64,000 nucleotides of DNA from Branchinecta lynchi (lineage: Eukaryota > Arthropoda > Branchiopoda > Anostraca > Branchinectidae). Position numbers and translations under genes: made by a program. This document shows, piece after piece, positions 27,001 through 34,966 of this stretch (positions are counted from its first letter, which is position 1; each line of letters begins with the position of its first letter). The DNA is taken from assembly GCA_023053575.1 (NCBI GenBank), contig JAKZAP010000001.1:22400533-22464532 (forward strand), written 5' to 3'. The notes beneath the pieces were generated by a model. That model was not told the origin of the DNA and did no database searches. It saw nothing but the letters and a program-made list of their open reading frames with translations.

Positions 27001-30000
27001 GGGGTTTCCCGGAATTCTAGTGATCTCTAGCTAGGGTGCTTCTAGATGTACTAGGATCATGAAACTTGGCAGGCCTATTAGAGACTCTAACATATTGACT
27101 TGAAAATAGTCCCTTTACCGATCCGATCATTGTGGGGGAGCAGAGGGATGGGGAATCCGGAATCGGGTGACATTCATAACTTAAGATCGGGTGATCGGAC
27201 GTACAGGAAACTTGACAAGTTTCAAGAACGAGTGTCTCAAATGTTCAGTTTCAAGTCCGGAGTGGGTCTGATCACTGGGGGGGGGGGGTAGCTGGAGCGG
27301 GACAAACCGACAAATATGCTAACTGTTCCGACAAGTGCCATATGAGCTTTCAGCTCTTGTTATACATAAGGAATACAGAAGAGATAAAATGTGGATGCTT
27401 TTGTCGGGCGTCGTCGACTCCTCTGCACCTCGGGTTCTTTTTATACGCAACAAATAAAATCCTGCAAATATCTGTCGGGGAAAACACAGAAGAAACCGAA
27501 TTCTGCATGCTTTGTCGGGCCTCAGTATTGTCATTGGCACATCTGGTTCTTTTTACACATAAGGAATATAGAAGAAATAAAATTTTTGTATGCTTTTGTT
27601 GGGCGTCAGTCGACTCGTTGGCATATGGGGTTTGATTTTATACGTAAACTCCAAACTCCAACTCCAATGCTATTCGAGTGTGTGTCGCTTTTTTCTAGTC
27701 TTGGCTCTGATCTCTAGTGTTATTTGGTCTGGTTTTGACCTTCGCTGTTTTTGATTGGTTTTGACGCCTAACACGATTCAGAGTGAACAAGATATGATAA
27801 GTTGCATGATAAAATACCAAGACTGCAGTCCAAGCATGTGTCAACTAACGCTTCATTGTGGTATTGGCGGAGCCGATAATATCAAAACCTTGTCAGCGTT
27901 TGGAATCCAGTGAAATCTTTAGCCTTGCTGCTTCTACTCTAACTTCCCTTGCATACTGTCAAAGAGACATACACACGCGTAACTGCAAGCTTTTTGACCG
28001 CTGATCCTTGTGCGAAGTCGTCGTCTGTTGCCAGGACCTGCATGTTTTTGCCCTTGACCCTTTTTACGCTTGCCAAGCCATCTCGTTCAAGCGGAAGACT
28101 TGTTAGGCCCATTAGTCCTTTTTCCCTTTTATCTTCATTTCGTTAGCCGAAACCTTATCGTGACTTTTCCTTTTCTTTCGTTGTACTGCACCAGTTGCGT
28201 TTTTGCAGATACCATGGTATCTGATACCACGGTCTAAAGTTGTTTTCGCAGTTATCGTGGTATCTGATACCACGGTAAAAAGACGTTTTTGCAGTTATCG
28301 AGGTATCTGATATTCAGATACCGCGCGAACCGTGGTATCTGAAAAACTCATCTCACTTTCATCAGTTTCTGTCAAATTGGTGGGAAAGAAGTTTGGCACT
28401 TGGTGATGTGACCAGGATGTGACTGGATATCAGTTTTTCTTTTTCGGATGACCTCGAAAGCGCAATTTCGGATATTGCCGTTTTTGCAGAGCAACAGTGT
28501 ATCAGATACCACGGTAACTGCAAAAACGACTAATTCCAAATCCAGTTACCGTAGTAAGAGATACCATGATACCTGCAAAAACGCAACTGTTGGTACCTTT
28601 TGCTTCCCAGTGCGTGAAAAAGGTTTCATTCTTTCACCACCAAGCGTAACCACCGAGTGTAACAAGGCAGAAGAAAAATCTAACCGAACCCTTTTTCCAG
28701 TACCACAAACGACGACTATCCGAGCGCGCCAGGCTACGGCGGCGGCGGTTTCTTCAACAACTTCTTTGGACGTCGAGGGTATACCGCCAACGCACCGCCG
28801 CCGCCCGGTTTTGCGCCAGACTACACACAAGGAGCCAGTTGTGGTACTGGTGCTTATGGTGCTGCACCAGGACGACCTCCATTTGGCGGCTTTTGGTCTG
28901 GGGCGGCCACAGGTGGGCTACTAGGATACATGTTTGGAGCTAGAAACAAGTAAGTGGTTTTCTTGCCATGCGCTTTGTTTGTTTTTTATTGGTGAGTATA
29001 TGAATCGAAGGTTAGCTGCAGCCGTGGTGATCTTAGCTGCTGTTCGGCCGCGGGGTAGGGAAGATGCTTGGTATCTTGCTCTTATTTTGAGACTGCCTCA
29101 TCACAGACTTTGTGAAAACTTTTGATTCACTATGTCACAATGAAGTAATGATTCGAGCAAAATCAATGGGAGCAAGAGACATCCTTGTGAGAATTTTGAC
29201 CAGCTTCCTGCCGGAGAGAACCCAGTGCGTTCAACTGGCAGTTGTCAGTCTTTCAGGGCTTGAGAAAATAACTTCTGGAGCACCTCAGGGGACCAGGTTA
29301 GGCCCACTTGCCTTCTTAATTGGGGTTAATACACTGATGACGAACCTGAAAAACATTCAAATTTGCTGATGGAATGTCGCTACCAATATCCCGTACTCAT
29401 AAATCCACGTGTGAATCTAAAACATTTCTCGATGAGATACTGGATAACCTGGTGGCACAGACAAACAACCTGAAGCTGAACTAAATCTGAAAAAAAAGTT
29501 CAGTGCTTAGAATCTGCTTTTTAAAAAAGGAAACACCAACGATCGAATCAACAGCGTTACAACCTGTCAAAAGCGCAAAAGTTCGGGGGGTGACAGTTGA
29601 AAATGATCTGAAATGGGACAATCATGTGAACTCCATCTGTCAGAAGGCTAACGGTGCCATATCTCTCTTTTCAAACCTGAAAGGATTTGGTTTTTCTACA
29701 AAGTTGTTATTAAAGTGCTACCTACTGTTTGTTCGACCACTTACCGAATACGCCTGTCAAGTTTGGCACCCTGGCCTAACCCAGAACCAGTCCTCGAGGA
29801 TCGAAAAAATTCAAAAGCGTGGTCTCCGAATCATCCTTGGGGACAAATACTTGGAATATGACTTGGCACTGGCGAAGCTAAGCCTAATATCCCTTGCCGA
29901 TAGAAGACATGCACTAATTATGAAATTTGGTCGCCAGTGCCTCGAGTCAGATCAACACCGCACCATTCTACCAGACTTCAAACCGAATTGTACATGTGAA

Positions 30001-32829
30001 ATTAAGACCAGACGTAGGCTACTTGTAAATTTAGTTCTGTGCAAAAATTTGACGAGCCTCGTGCCAATTCATCTGAGCGATTTTTAAAAACATTTGTGCC
30101 GTATTTTACTAAGTTTTATAACGAAATGCCCTGAACTTCAAGTATTTCTTGTTCGTTTTGTAGTGTGTGGACGTGCCAATGTTATAACTGCCATGCTTTT
30201 ATATTATGGCGAATAAACCTGAATTGAATTGAATTGAATTTTTCCTTTGCTGTGAAGGTTGAAGAGAGACATATCAGAAACATTATTTTGTGCGAGGTGT
30301 TCTTTAAAGGACCCCTCTTGCTTATTCTGCGTGTTAGTTTATCCCCAGCTCCCTTGTGGAACTAAAAGCTTCTGAAATCCCGGCCTTTCGCCACTGCTTC
30401 CTTTTTTATCTACGACTTTTTAGCGCTTTTCCGCCTAGCCGAGTGTTGCTAGGCACGCAACGCAAACTTCGCCAAAAGCTTGAAAGTCCACCGACAACTC
30501 TTTCACAATAAGGACGTGATAACCTTCAATGTTCAGGGTTCAGACTTTGTAGCCATCAGGTCTATCTTCCGTTTTGTACTTCTTTTGTTTTGCTTGGTTT
30601 TCCCACTTCTTAACCACGGCAGTTTTCAAATGTTTTTGCGTCCAGCCGCTACGTCGGGGAGCAGAAAGGCTGGATAGACATTGACAAAATGTTGACTGCT
30701 CAAATGTACGACCCTACATGTTTTACAAGGAATCGTTCTTCCCGTTCAACAGAGGTCGAAGAGCGCTGTTGAACGGGAGATATCCATTCGAGATTTTCGC
30801 GCAAAAAATGGCCGTTGTGCTATACTGAATGGCCGAGAAACCACTCATCATAACGATGGGACGTTAGATCCCATAGAGCCAACCACGCGATAATCTCCCC
30901 AAGCTTAGCCAGACTCCATAAATCCTCATTAACTGCTAAGGTTAGGCTGAAGGGGTATTACATTTAGATAACCTTTGACCCAGCCCACAGGACTCTAATA
31001 ATTGCACTCTCGAAATTTCAGCCCTTCTGGGTCCGTCAATACCAGGCGAACTTGGAGCTTCAGCCCATTTCGGGGTAGCAGTGGCATTCCAAATTTCTCT
31101 GGTGTCAGGGTTGACACCATCGGAGAGACCAGGGTCGCACCTGGATACGCGTCTACTTCAAGACGCTAATGCTCTGCTGAAATTGGTTTTCATGTGAGGG
31201 AGGGAGACGTAGAGTCAGCATCTTCGTGTCTTGGCTGTGATCTGAACTTACGTGATATTTCGTACGGCTTTGAAGCTGTATACTTGGGCATTATGATGTG
31301 TAGTCCGATGTTGATGAACTGCTCTTTAAAGTTTAACTGAAGGCTCGGGGAGACCAGGGCCATGTGTGATCACTTCAAGACGATAATGTGCTCCTGGGAT
31401 CGGAAATATTTCTGTATTTTCGTGGGGGAAGGGTGGGACACGAAGAATCAGCATCCTCGTTTCTTGGCTGTGTGACCTTATGTGATATTTCGTACGGGTT
31501 TACGGCTGTATACTTGAACATTATGAGCTGTAGTCCTATACTGGTGAACCACTATTTAATGTAAAACTGATGGGCTAATTAATCAGGCTTTTAAAGTCCG
31601 GAAACCTGAATTATTCCGTCAGTTTTCTGAAGTTGACTGAAATATTATAATCCGTTCCTTAGCTTTTAGCTCCGACTTGTAGTTCTCTCCACGTTTCTTG
31701 ACGTTAAGGAGGCTATCTAGGGACCAATCACCTTGCATTACTGAGTGGCAGAGTAAGAGGAGCAAAGACGCTTGAAACCACTGCAGGCGTCTAAATTTAA
31801 CTACATTGGAAAAGAAATAAAATTACTCGTTGGCTGAAATTTGTTGCCCATAAAAGTGGGTAAAATCAGAGTACGAAGTAATATAAATAAATTAACCAAA
31901 TTGCAACGATTAACTTAAATTAATTATTCGAGATCCTGATGTAAAGTCTGGGTCGTTTGGCTAGTTGGGGCGAAGACACGTAACTTGAAGTGAAATAATA
32001 GAACAAATGGAAACTTTCAGTTTTGCTCGGTGTTGCTCTTTAGATCGTTTATGGCCGGTTGTTACTGAGAAACCACCAGCCCACCTTTTGCTGGGATAAA
32101 AGCAACTAAAACTTCTAAATTTCTTGGAACTTCGTCAGGTCAACAACTGTAAAGGCACCACCGAAATCTAGTTTTGAATATACGATCCAAACGCTCAAAC
32201 GACGATTGCCCTTCTGTATATTGGTGGTAGGAGTAGATTAGGAGCGTGTTCCATCCTAGTTACCGTAGTTACTACGCATGACCTCACGAATTCTGGCTTT
32301 TCGCCGTCAAGGCTGGAACGATTTTTGTATTTTCCAGCAGGATCTCACGCCAGGGGCGAATCCGACCAATCACGTTACAGAGATGCGTAGTTACTATGCT
32401 TACTACGGTCCCGAGCATGGTAAGCAAATAGTAACTATTAGTTACTATTCCGACAAGGTTGGAACGGTCAGCGTAGTAACTTTTCGTGAGGATGGAACGG
32501 AAATAGTAACTATTAGTAACTATTGTTAGAAGGGTGGAACACGCTCTAGGTGTTAGGAATAGGTGTTTCCTGCCTTGCCATATCCAGAAGTCTGACTCAA
32601 CCGACACTCATTCAACATATGGAATTTAACGCTTCTGGTGCTGATTTCCTATACCCTTTTCAGTGCGGCGGGGACTGCTGGCACAACGTACACGCGCACA
32701 ACCCGACGTGAGTATACCCAAGCTCAACCCGATCCTTGGGGAGCAACATCCGGAACATCAGCTACTTATTCTGCAGGGCATGCGGAAACAAGGACGACTG
32801 CTGGATATGGCGGGACGAGGAGACGTTAA
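8947..32829 (+). CDS. SARAF: SARAF (TMEM66) orthologue, complete, six coding exons
   Basis: Joined exons 8947-9010, 21665-21843, 23446-23556, 25016-25257, 28701-28949 and 32664-32829 give 1011 nt, 336 aa plus stop; human SARAF is about 339 aa. In vertebrates SARAF is a single-pass ER membrane protein that associates with STIM1 and promotes inactivation of store-operated calcium entry. Visible here: a signal peptide (residues 1 to about 18), a lumenal domain with conserved Cys-containing motifs (PIPQLKCVGG, then WRCETD, VVCEGY, YVLKGSCG), a membrane segment at about 165-184, and a Gly/Pro/aromatic-rich cytosolic tail with FWSGAATGGLLGYMFG, ending TAGYGGTRRR, which closely resembles the human C terminus. 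The ATG was chosen because it opens the signal peptide in frame and has A at -3. All joins keep frame and every intron ends in AG. The function is inferred from orthology; the family assignment is very secure. Confidence 0.95.
9276..9725. repeat. Family A repeat, copy 3
   Basis: TATGGCACTTGCC hairpin at 9278-9308, then the G-rich body with the GATCGTGGGG and GGTGGGAAGAACAAGCACAA segments; the end is missing. Confidence 0.85.
10020..10490 (-). mobile_element. LINE 3' fragment with zf-RVT-type motif
   Basis: The minus-strand frame at 10120-10437 (105 codons) contains LPLGKRRKCLRNKLGRTGPY and then a Cys-x2-Cys-x8-His-x4-Cys pattern (CPMCG...HLMCEC), typical of the zinc-binding tail of some LINE reverse transcriptases. 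It is followed downstream by an A-rich 3' end with ATAGAATA. It appears to interrupt the start of family A copy 4. Relatives are at 16470-16625 and 49830-50225. Confidence 0.75.
10491..11010. repeat. Family A repeat, copy 4
   Basis: Starts inside the family at TACTTCCAGG with no hairpin, because the LINE fragment precedes it. Includes a G run at 10741-10760 and AAACTTGGTGGGAAGAACAA. Confidence 0.8.
11020..11130. repeat. Fold-back family, single right arm
   Basis: GAGCCTGAAGAGGACCCTTG followed by CCAAGAAGGG and GCACTATCAAATATGATTCG matches the right arm of the copy at 1990-2526. No partner arm is seen nearby. Confidence 0.75.
11140..11950. repeat. Family A repeat, copy 5 with tail
   Basis: The G-rich body resumes directly after the fold-back arm. 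The tail (about 11740-11950) matches 7520-7725 with CAAACGATAC and AAAGTGCGCATCATC. Confidence 0.75.
11951..12499. other. No gene recognised
   Basis: Intronic DNA of SARAF intron 1; nothing identified. Confidence 0.4.
12500..12735 (+). mobile_element. Probable LINE or retroelement 3' end
   Basis: A T-rich stretch with TCATCATCATCATC ends in GGGCAATAAAATCATTATTA, which resembles the 3' terminus of non-LTR elements with short tail repeats. No reverse-transcriptase motif is present. Confidence 0.35.
13382..14050. repeat. Diverged tandem array, about 145-bp period
   Basis: Five units are marked by GGGCCCAGATTGCCCATG-like blocks near 13424, 13567, 13716, 13853 and 13998. Several also hold a C-rich run and GAAACTTGG-like text. 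A single related block is at about 56547. Confidence 0.8.
14234..15276 (-). repeat. Family B element, copy 1 (reverse orientation)
   Basis: Begins AAGGTTTCGATGGGATCCCA and ends TTACGTTTTGGGATCCCAAA. Between them lie about five diverged 137-bp units in reverse complement, each with a CCGGTTTTGGCCGGATTCCG-like block. Confidence 0.9.
15541..15616. repeat. TTATTA-rich low-complexity stretch
   Basis: Imperfect TTA/TAT microsatellite of about 75 bp. Confidence 0.7.
16470..16625 (-). mobile_element. LINE 3' end, truncated
   Basis: Reads in reverse as the same 3' end as 10020-10110, with AATAGAA, ACACAAAAAAGCC and GGCCATGGCAACAAAAAT. It abuts family B copy 2. Confidence 0.65.
16632..18206 (+). repeat. 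Family B element, copy 2 (longest)
   Basis: Starts TTTTTGGGATCCCAAAACGT, then a GTCC/GTCCGTCT microsatellite (16685-16735), a leader of about 230 bp, an array of eight units of 136-141 bp, and ends AATTTTTGGGATCCCATCGA followed by AACCTTTGGTCTTG. Unit marks (CGGAATCCGGCC) fall at 16983, 17120, 17257, 17394, 17531, 17667 and 17803; the last (about 17944) is degraded. Confidence 0.95.
16983..17944 (+). repeat. 137-bp tandem core of family B copy 2
   Basis: Spacing of exactly 137 bp for the first five marks, with units 2-4 almost identical, shows recent homogenisation. Short minus-strand open frames through these units are shadows of the repeat. Confidence 0.95.
18207..19045. other. No gene recognised
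   Basis: SARAF intron 1 DNA with a T run near 18768; nothing identified. Confidence 0.4.
19046..19753 (-). repeat. Family B element, copy 3 (short, reverse)
   Basis: Starts GACCAAAGTTTTCGATGGGA and ends CGTTTTGGGATCCCAAAAA, with a GACGGACGGACGGATGGATG microsatellite next to the latter end. Only one or two core units remain. Confidence 0.9.
19985..20165 (-). mobile_element. Probable LINE 3' end
   Basis: A GATAGATAGATG tail followed by TTTATTAAATTGGACCTTGG is the usual look of a LINE 3' end in reverse orientation. No coding part is recognisable. Confidence 0.4.
20511..20600. repeat. Long hairpin
   Basis: ATTTGCTACTGGGATTA at the left pairs with TAATCCCAGTAGCAAAT at the right; an inner GGGATAAGA/TCTTATCTC pair extends the stem. 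Family A copy 6 begins 14 bp later. Confidence 0.75.
20614..21235. repeat. Family A repeat, copy 6
   Basis: Full TATGGCACTTGCCCTTCGGC hairpin start, a GTCCGTCGGTCTGTCGGTCT microsatellite, and about one and a half G-rich units. Confidence 0.88.
21665..21843 (+). CDS. SARAF: SARAF coding exon 2 (lumenal domain, first part)
   Basis: Encodes residues 22-81, including PIPQLKCVGG and VVQCKN. The acceptor is TTTACAG. The donor is CAG|GCAAGT, a GC rather than GT boundary. It is needed because the next exon opens with W and restores the family motif DVQW. Confidence 0.93.
21972..22335. repeat. Long dispersed repeat, copy 1
   Basis: Matches about 42604-43255 in the same orientation, with CTGTCTTACCTATAA, CTCCATATATTTCTA, a TGTCGACAGTTATCTGCGAG-like block and TATTCAAATATTTTAAAAT. 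The second copy has an extra short element inside it. Confidence 0.8.
22336..23445. other. No gene recognised (SARAF intron 2)
   Basis: AT-rich, nothing identified apart from the splice acceptor at its end. Confidence 0.45.
23446..23556 (+). CDS. SARAF: SARAF coding exon 3 (lumenal domain, second part)
   Basis: Exactly 37 codons (residues 82-118), phase 0 at both ends, after a T-rich TTTTCAG acceptor and before a GTAAGT donor. It carries the motifs WRCETD, VVCEGY and YVLKGSCG, which match the human lumenal domain closely. Confidence 0.94.
23800..24178 (+). mobile_element. LINE 3' fragment
   Basis: The open frame 23800-24072 (90 codons) ends DDTLDSFLADE and is followed by an AT-rich 3' region, then AATAAATTACTTACTTACTT, a short tail repeat typical of non-LTR elements. 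It interrupts SARAF intron 3, and has no enzyme motif. Confidence 0.5.
24196..24260. repeat. Fragment of the CACTGTCAG MITE family
   Basis: GTTATCTGTTATCAAACTGC then TGACAGTGTAG matches one end of the element at 43949-44336. Confidence 0.5.
24628..24750 (-). repeat. Family B element, end fragment
   Basis: Only the ACCAAGGTTTCGATGGGATC end and about 100 bp of adjacent sequence are present; the core and the other end are missing. Confidence 0.8.
25016..25257 (+). CDS. SARAF: SARAF coding exon 4 (membrane segment)
   Basis: Residues 119-198 plus two bases of codon 199. It begins LEYTLDYSEEGL, matching the human lumenal tail, and contains the single hydrophobic span GDLLLLAAVCLIIYGIY. The Lys/Arg-rich stretch before the span (QRKKSG) is on the lumenal side if topology follows the human protein. 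The donor is AG|GTAAAT. Confidence 0.92.
25262..25400 (-). mobile_element. Probable LINE 3' end
   Basis: AATCAATCAATTAATCAAG followed by TTTATTTTCC, immediately after SARAF exon 4, resembles the LINE tail at 58274. Coding sequence is absent. Confidence 0.4.
25668..27362. repeat. Family A repeat, copy 7, itself split by a LINE fragment
   Basis: Hairpin start at 25668-25698; sequence runs to CTTCCACATAA at 25760, breaks, and resumes near 26188 with TTTGGTAGGCATATCAGGGA, exactly where the other copies continue. It has three G-rich units and the complete end CAAGTGCCATATGAGCTTTC. Confidence 0.88.
25761..26187 (+). mobile_element. LINE reverse-transcriptase C-terminal fragment
   Basis: Encodes a run with LETLSTRRLKLSLKFGKS, HRVIIPPEH, then PRLAPTRVSHSRYERSFVPS followed by FVKFFN and a stop: the usual CR1/L2-type ORF2 ending with an RY..SFVP...FN motif. 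It is inserted in family A copy 7. Confidence 0.75.
27656..28191. other. No gene recognised (SARAF intron 4)
   Basis: Nothing identified. Confidence 0.4.
28192..28589. repeat. Fold-back element rich in GGTATCTGATACCACGGT
   Basis: Ends CAGTTGCGTTTTTGCAGATA and its inverted counterpart. The left arm holds several copies of a near-palindrome GGTATCTGATACCACGGT; the right arm holds the reverse. It lies in SARAF intron 4, ending 111 bp before exon 5. Confidence 0.85.
28701..28949 (+). CDS. SARAF: SARAF coding exon 5 (cytosolic Gly/Pro-rich tail)
   Basis: Codes for a low-complexity Gly/Pro/Asn/Phe-rich tail with a PPPPGF motif, as in human SARAF, followed by the conserved FWSGAATGGLLGYMFG. The acceptor CTTTTTCCAG lies about 110 bp after the fold-back repeat at 28192-28589. 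The donor is AA|GTAAGT. Confidence 0.92.
29105..30240 (+). mobile_element. Decayed CR1/L2-like LINE, 3' half
   Basis: The first part encodes DFVKTFDSLCHNEVMIRAKS and SGAPQGTRLGPLAFLI, reverse-transcriptase blocks. The catalytic FADD is read as FADG after a frame change near 29365. The second frame (29503-30087) encodes VRGVTVENDLKWDNHVN, PLTEYACQVWHPGLT and IQKRGLRII, the standard LINE ORF2 C-terminal region. The element ends in a GAATT repeat tail (30218-30240). It is 5' truncated, frameshifted and inactive, within SARAF intron 5. Confidence 0.92.
30241..31122. other. No gene recognised (SARAF intron 5)
   Basis: Contains a small inverted repeat near 30735-30780 (TTCCCGTTCAACAG and CTGTTGAACGGGA). 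No coding signal. Confidence 0.5.
31123..31574. repeat. Diverged tandem duplication, about 225-bp period
   Basis: Two copies (31123-31341 and 31348-31574) share GGAGACCAGGG, CACTTCAAGACG-like, GTGATATTTCGTACGG and GAACATTATGAGCTGTAGTC-like blocks in order. Confidence 0.8.
32242..32546. repeat. MITE, copy 1 (GAGCGTGTTCCA termini)
   Basis: About 305 bp with inverted ends GAGCGTGTTCCA and GGAACACGCTC, flanked by TAG on both sides. The interior has several GTAACTATTAGTTACTA near-palindromes. It ends 117 bp before SARAF exon 6. Confidence 0.9.
32664..32829 (+). CDS. SARAF: SARAF coding exon 6 (C terminus and stop)
   Basis: Ser/Thr/Gly-rich C terminus ending ETRTTAGYGGTRRR then TAA; human SARAF ends almost identically. 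The acceptor is CCTTTTCAG. No canonical AATAAA was found between the stop and the hAT-like element that begins 257 bp later, so the transcript end is unresolved. Confidence 0.93.
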
Positions 32830-33129
32830 TGCATGTGCAAGATTTGTAATTGTATAGAGCGTGATCTTAACCGTCGTTTATTTTATATACTGGGTCGTGA
32901 CTGAAAAAAAAGGGGAATAGCTACTGCGTGGGCGAGCTGGGACTGCAAAAAAAAAATTGCAGGACGCCAGAGTTTCCATTAGATAGTAGTGCTTCGGAAT
33001 GTACCTAAATTGTCAGTGCTGTGATTGTACTTTTTGTAATTAGAGTAAATTTTAGTCTTCCCTTATGTTAACGTTTTACATGTAGGCAGGGGCGTCACTA
33101 TGGGGGGGGGGACTCCCCCCCCTAAAGGT

Positions 33130-34080
33130 CCTGAGAAAGTACTTTCGTCGGGCGAAGCCCGGCGAAAGTTCACTTGTTTGTCGGCGCGAAGCGCCGGCAA
33201 ACACAGAAAAAATAATATTTTGTATGCTTTTTATCAGGCATCGGTCGATTCGTCGGCACATCGGGTGTTTATATATGCAAGAAATAAAATCCTGCAAACG
33301 TTTGTCGGGCAAAATACTGAAGAAATTGAATTCTGCATGCTTTTGTCGTGCCTCGGTATTCTCGTCAGCACATCGGGTTCTTTTTATACAGAAGGAATAC
33401 AGAAGAAATAAAAACAAATTAAGTTTTTGTCGGGCGTCGGTCGACTCGTCGGCACATCGCGTTCTTTTTATACGCAAGAAATGAAATCCTCCAAACATTT
33501 GTCAGGCAAAGCACTGGAGAAATCGAATTCTGCAGGCTTTTGTCGTGCCTCGGTTCGTCGGCACATCGGGTTCTTTTTATACATAAGAAATCCAGAAGAA
33601 ATATTTTTTTATGCTTTTGTCGGGCGTCGGTCTACTCGTCGGCACATCGGGTTCTATTTATACGTAACAAATCAAATTTTGCAAACTTTGTCGGGCGCAC
33701 CCAGAAAGTTTAAGTTTCATTGCACAAGGGGTTATTTTTACACGTATGAATCAAGTTCTGTACAGTCTAGTCGAGCAAAACACAGAACAAATCAAATGCT
33801 CGATGGTTTTGTCGGGCTTTTTACCAAAAAAAAAAAAAAAAAAATTCTGTAACTTTTTATCGGCGCATGCCGAAAGTTCAAGTCTCGTCGGTACATCGGC
33901 TTCTATTTACGCGTAAAAAATAAAGTTCTTTACAATCTTGTCGGGCAAAACACTGAAGAAATCGAATTCTGAATGCTTTTGTCGGGCGTCGGTATTCTTT
34001 TCCGCACACCGGGTCTTTTATACGTAAGAAATCAAATTCTGTAAACATTTGTCGGTCGCAAATTTTTCTGGAAAAATACA
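33130..34080. repeat. Tandem CATCGGGTTCTTTTTATAC-type blocks inside the hAT-like element
   Basis: About eight diverged units of roughly 100-110 bp, each with TTTTGTCGGGCGTCGGTCGA-like, GGCACATCGGGTTCTTTTTA-like and GAAATCAAATTCTGCAAAC-like segments. Short open frames here are shadows of the repeat. Confidence 0.85.
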
Positions 34081-34860
34081 GATTTAAAAAAATCACCGGC
34101 GTTGCTTAATTCAACTTGTTCTGGGTGCAGTCGTTGCAAGCTTCGCTTTTTAGCAAAAGTTGAAACGAAAAGTCGAATATGTGAAATTAAATATATGTAT
34201 TTACATCAAAGGAACAATGTCAACTGATGCATTACAGTAAGTTTTACACAAATTTGGAAGAATGGTGTACCATTTAGTTTTCCTTTTAGGATAGAAATTC
34301 TTGGGGTTTGATACACGTTAAAAGCCGGAAATTGTATGGTACTATAGCTGAATTTTCTGCAAAAAAACAGATTAAAAAAATTTCGCATGAGGCACTTGGT
34401 TTAACTTGCCTTGGTACAGTCGTTAGAAGCTTTGCTTTCCAGCGAAAGCTCAAATCAAAAGCCGAATATGTGAACTTTAAAGTACGAAATTATACCAAAA
34501 GAATAACCTCATTTGATGCGTTGTTACAGTTAGTTCACACAAAATTTCGCCTGCGGCGCATTTTCTAGTATTCTTTATTTAGAAGAACAGTGTTTCATTT
34601 AGCTTGGCGTTTTAGGATTAAAATTTGCTGAAACAAGTTAAAAGCTAGAACTTGTATGGTAGGTACAGCTAGCTTTTTCAGGAAAAAAAAACAAGATTTA
34701 AAAAATTTCGCCTGCGGCGCTTAGTTTAACTTGTTCTTGGTACAGTCGTTGGAAGCTTCGCTGTTTAGCGAAGGCTAAAATGAAAAGCCAAATATGTGAA
34801 CTTCAAATACGAAATTACATCAAAGGAATAATCTCAACTGATGCATTACAGTTAGTTTTT
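34081..34860. repeat. Three diverged units inside the hAT-like element
   Basis: Units near 34096, 34380 and 34700 share AATTTCGCCTGCGGCGC, GTACAGTCGTTGGAAGCTTC-like and GATGCATTACAGTTAGTTTT-like blocks. Confidence 0.8.
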
Positions 34861-34966
34861 CGCGGCAACGGCGTGTTTTGTCGGCACATTTCTTAGTCCG
34901 TCGGCACAAACCGGACGTCCCCCCCCCCCCCAAAGGTAAAAGGCTAGTGACGCCCCTGCATGTAGG

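Larger units (their letters stand above)
25470..27655. mobile_element. hAT-like element remnant, split by family A copy 7
   Basis: Left end CAGGGATGTCACTATGGGGG is a degraded form of the CAGGGGCGTCACTA terminus at 33087. The body (GTCGGGCGAAGCCCGGCGAA, CCTCGGTATTGTC, GGGTTCTTTT) stops at 25667, where family A starts, and resumes at 27363 with ATACATAAGGAATACAGAAG, matching the element at 33.4 kb. The right terminus is lost. Confidence 0.75.
33087..34958. mobile_element. Non-autonomous hAT-like element with 8-bp duplication
   Basis: Ends CAGGGGCGTCACTA and TAGTGACGCCCCTG are exact inverted repeats, flanked by CATGTAGG at 33079-33086 and 34959-34966. The 8-bp duplication and CAGGGGCG-type ends fit the hAT superfamily. 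The 1872-bp body holds tandem GTCGGGC/CATCGGGTTCTTTTTATAC blocks and no transposase, so it must be mobilised in trans. It begins 257 bp after the SARAF stop codon. Confidence 0.92.

Noticed and set aside
28448..28924. A 158-codon frame across SARAF exon 5
   Set aside because: It overlaps the fold-back repeat and reads exon 5 in the wrong frame.
33076..33852. Several overlapping open frames of 86-141 codons
   Set aside because: They repeat the same short peptide text because they run through tandem blocks of the hAT-like element.
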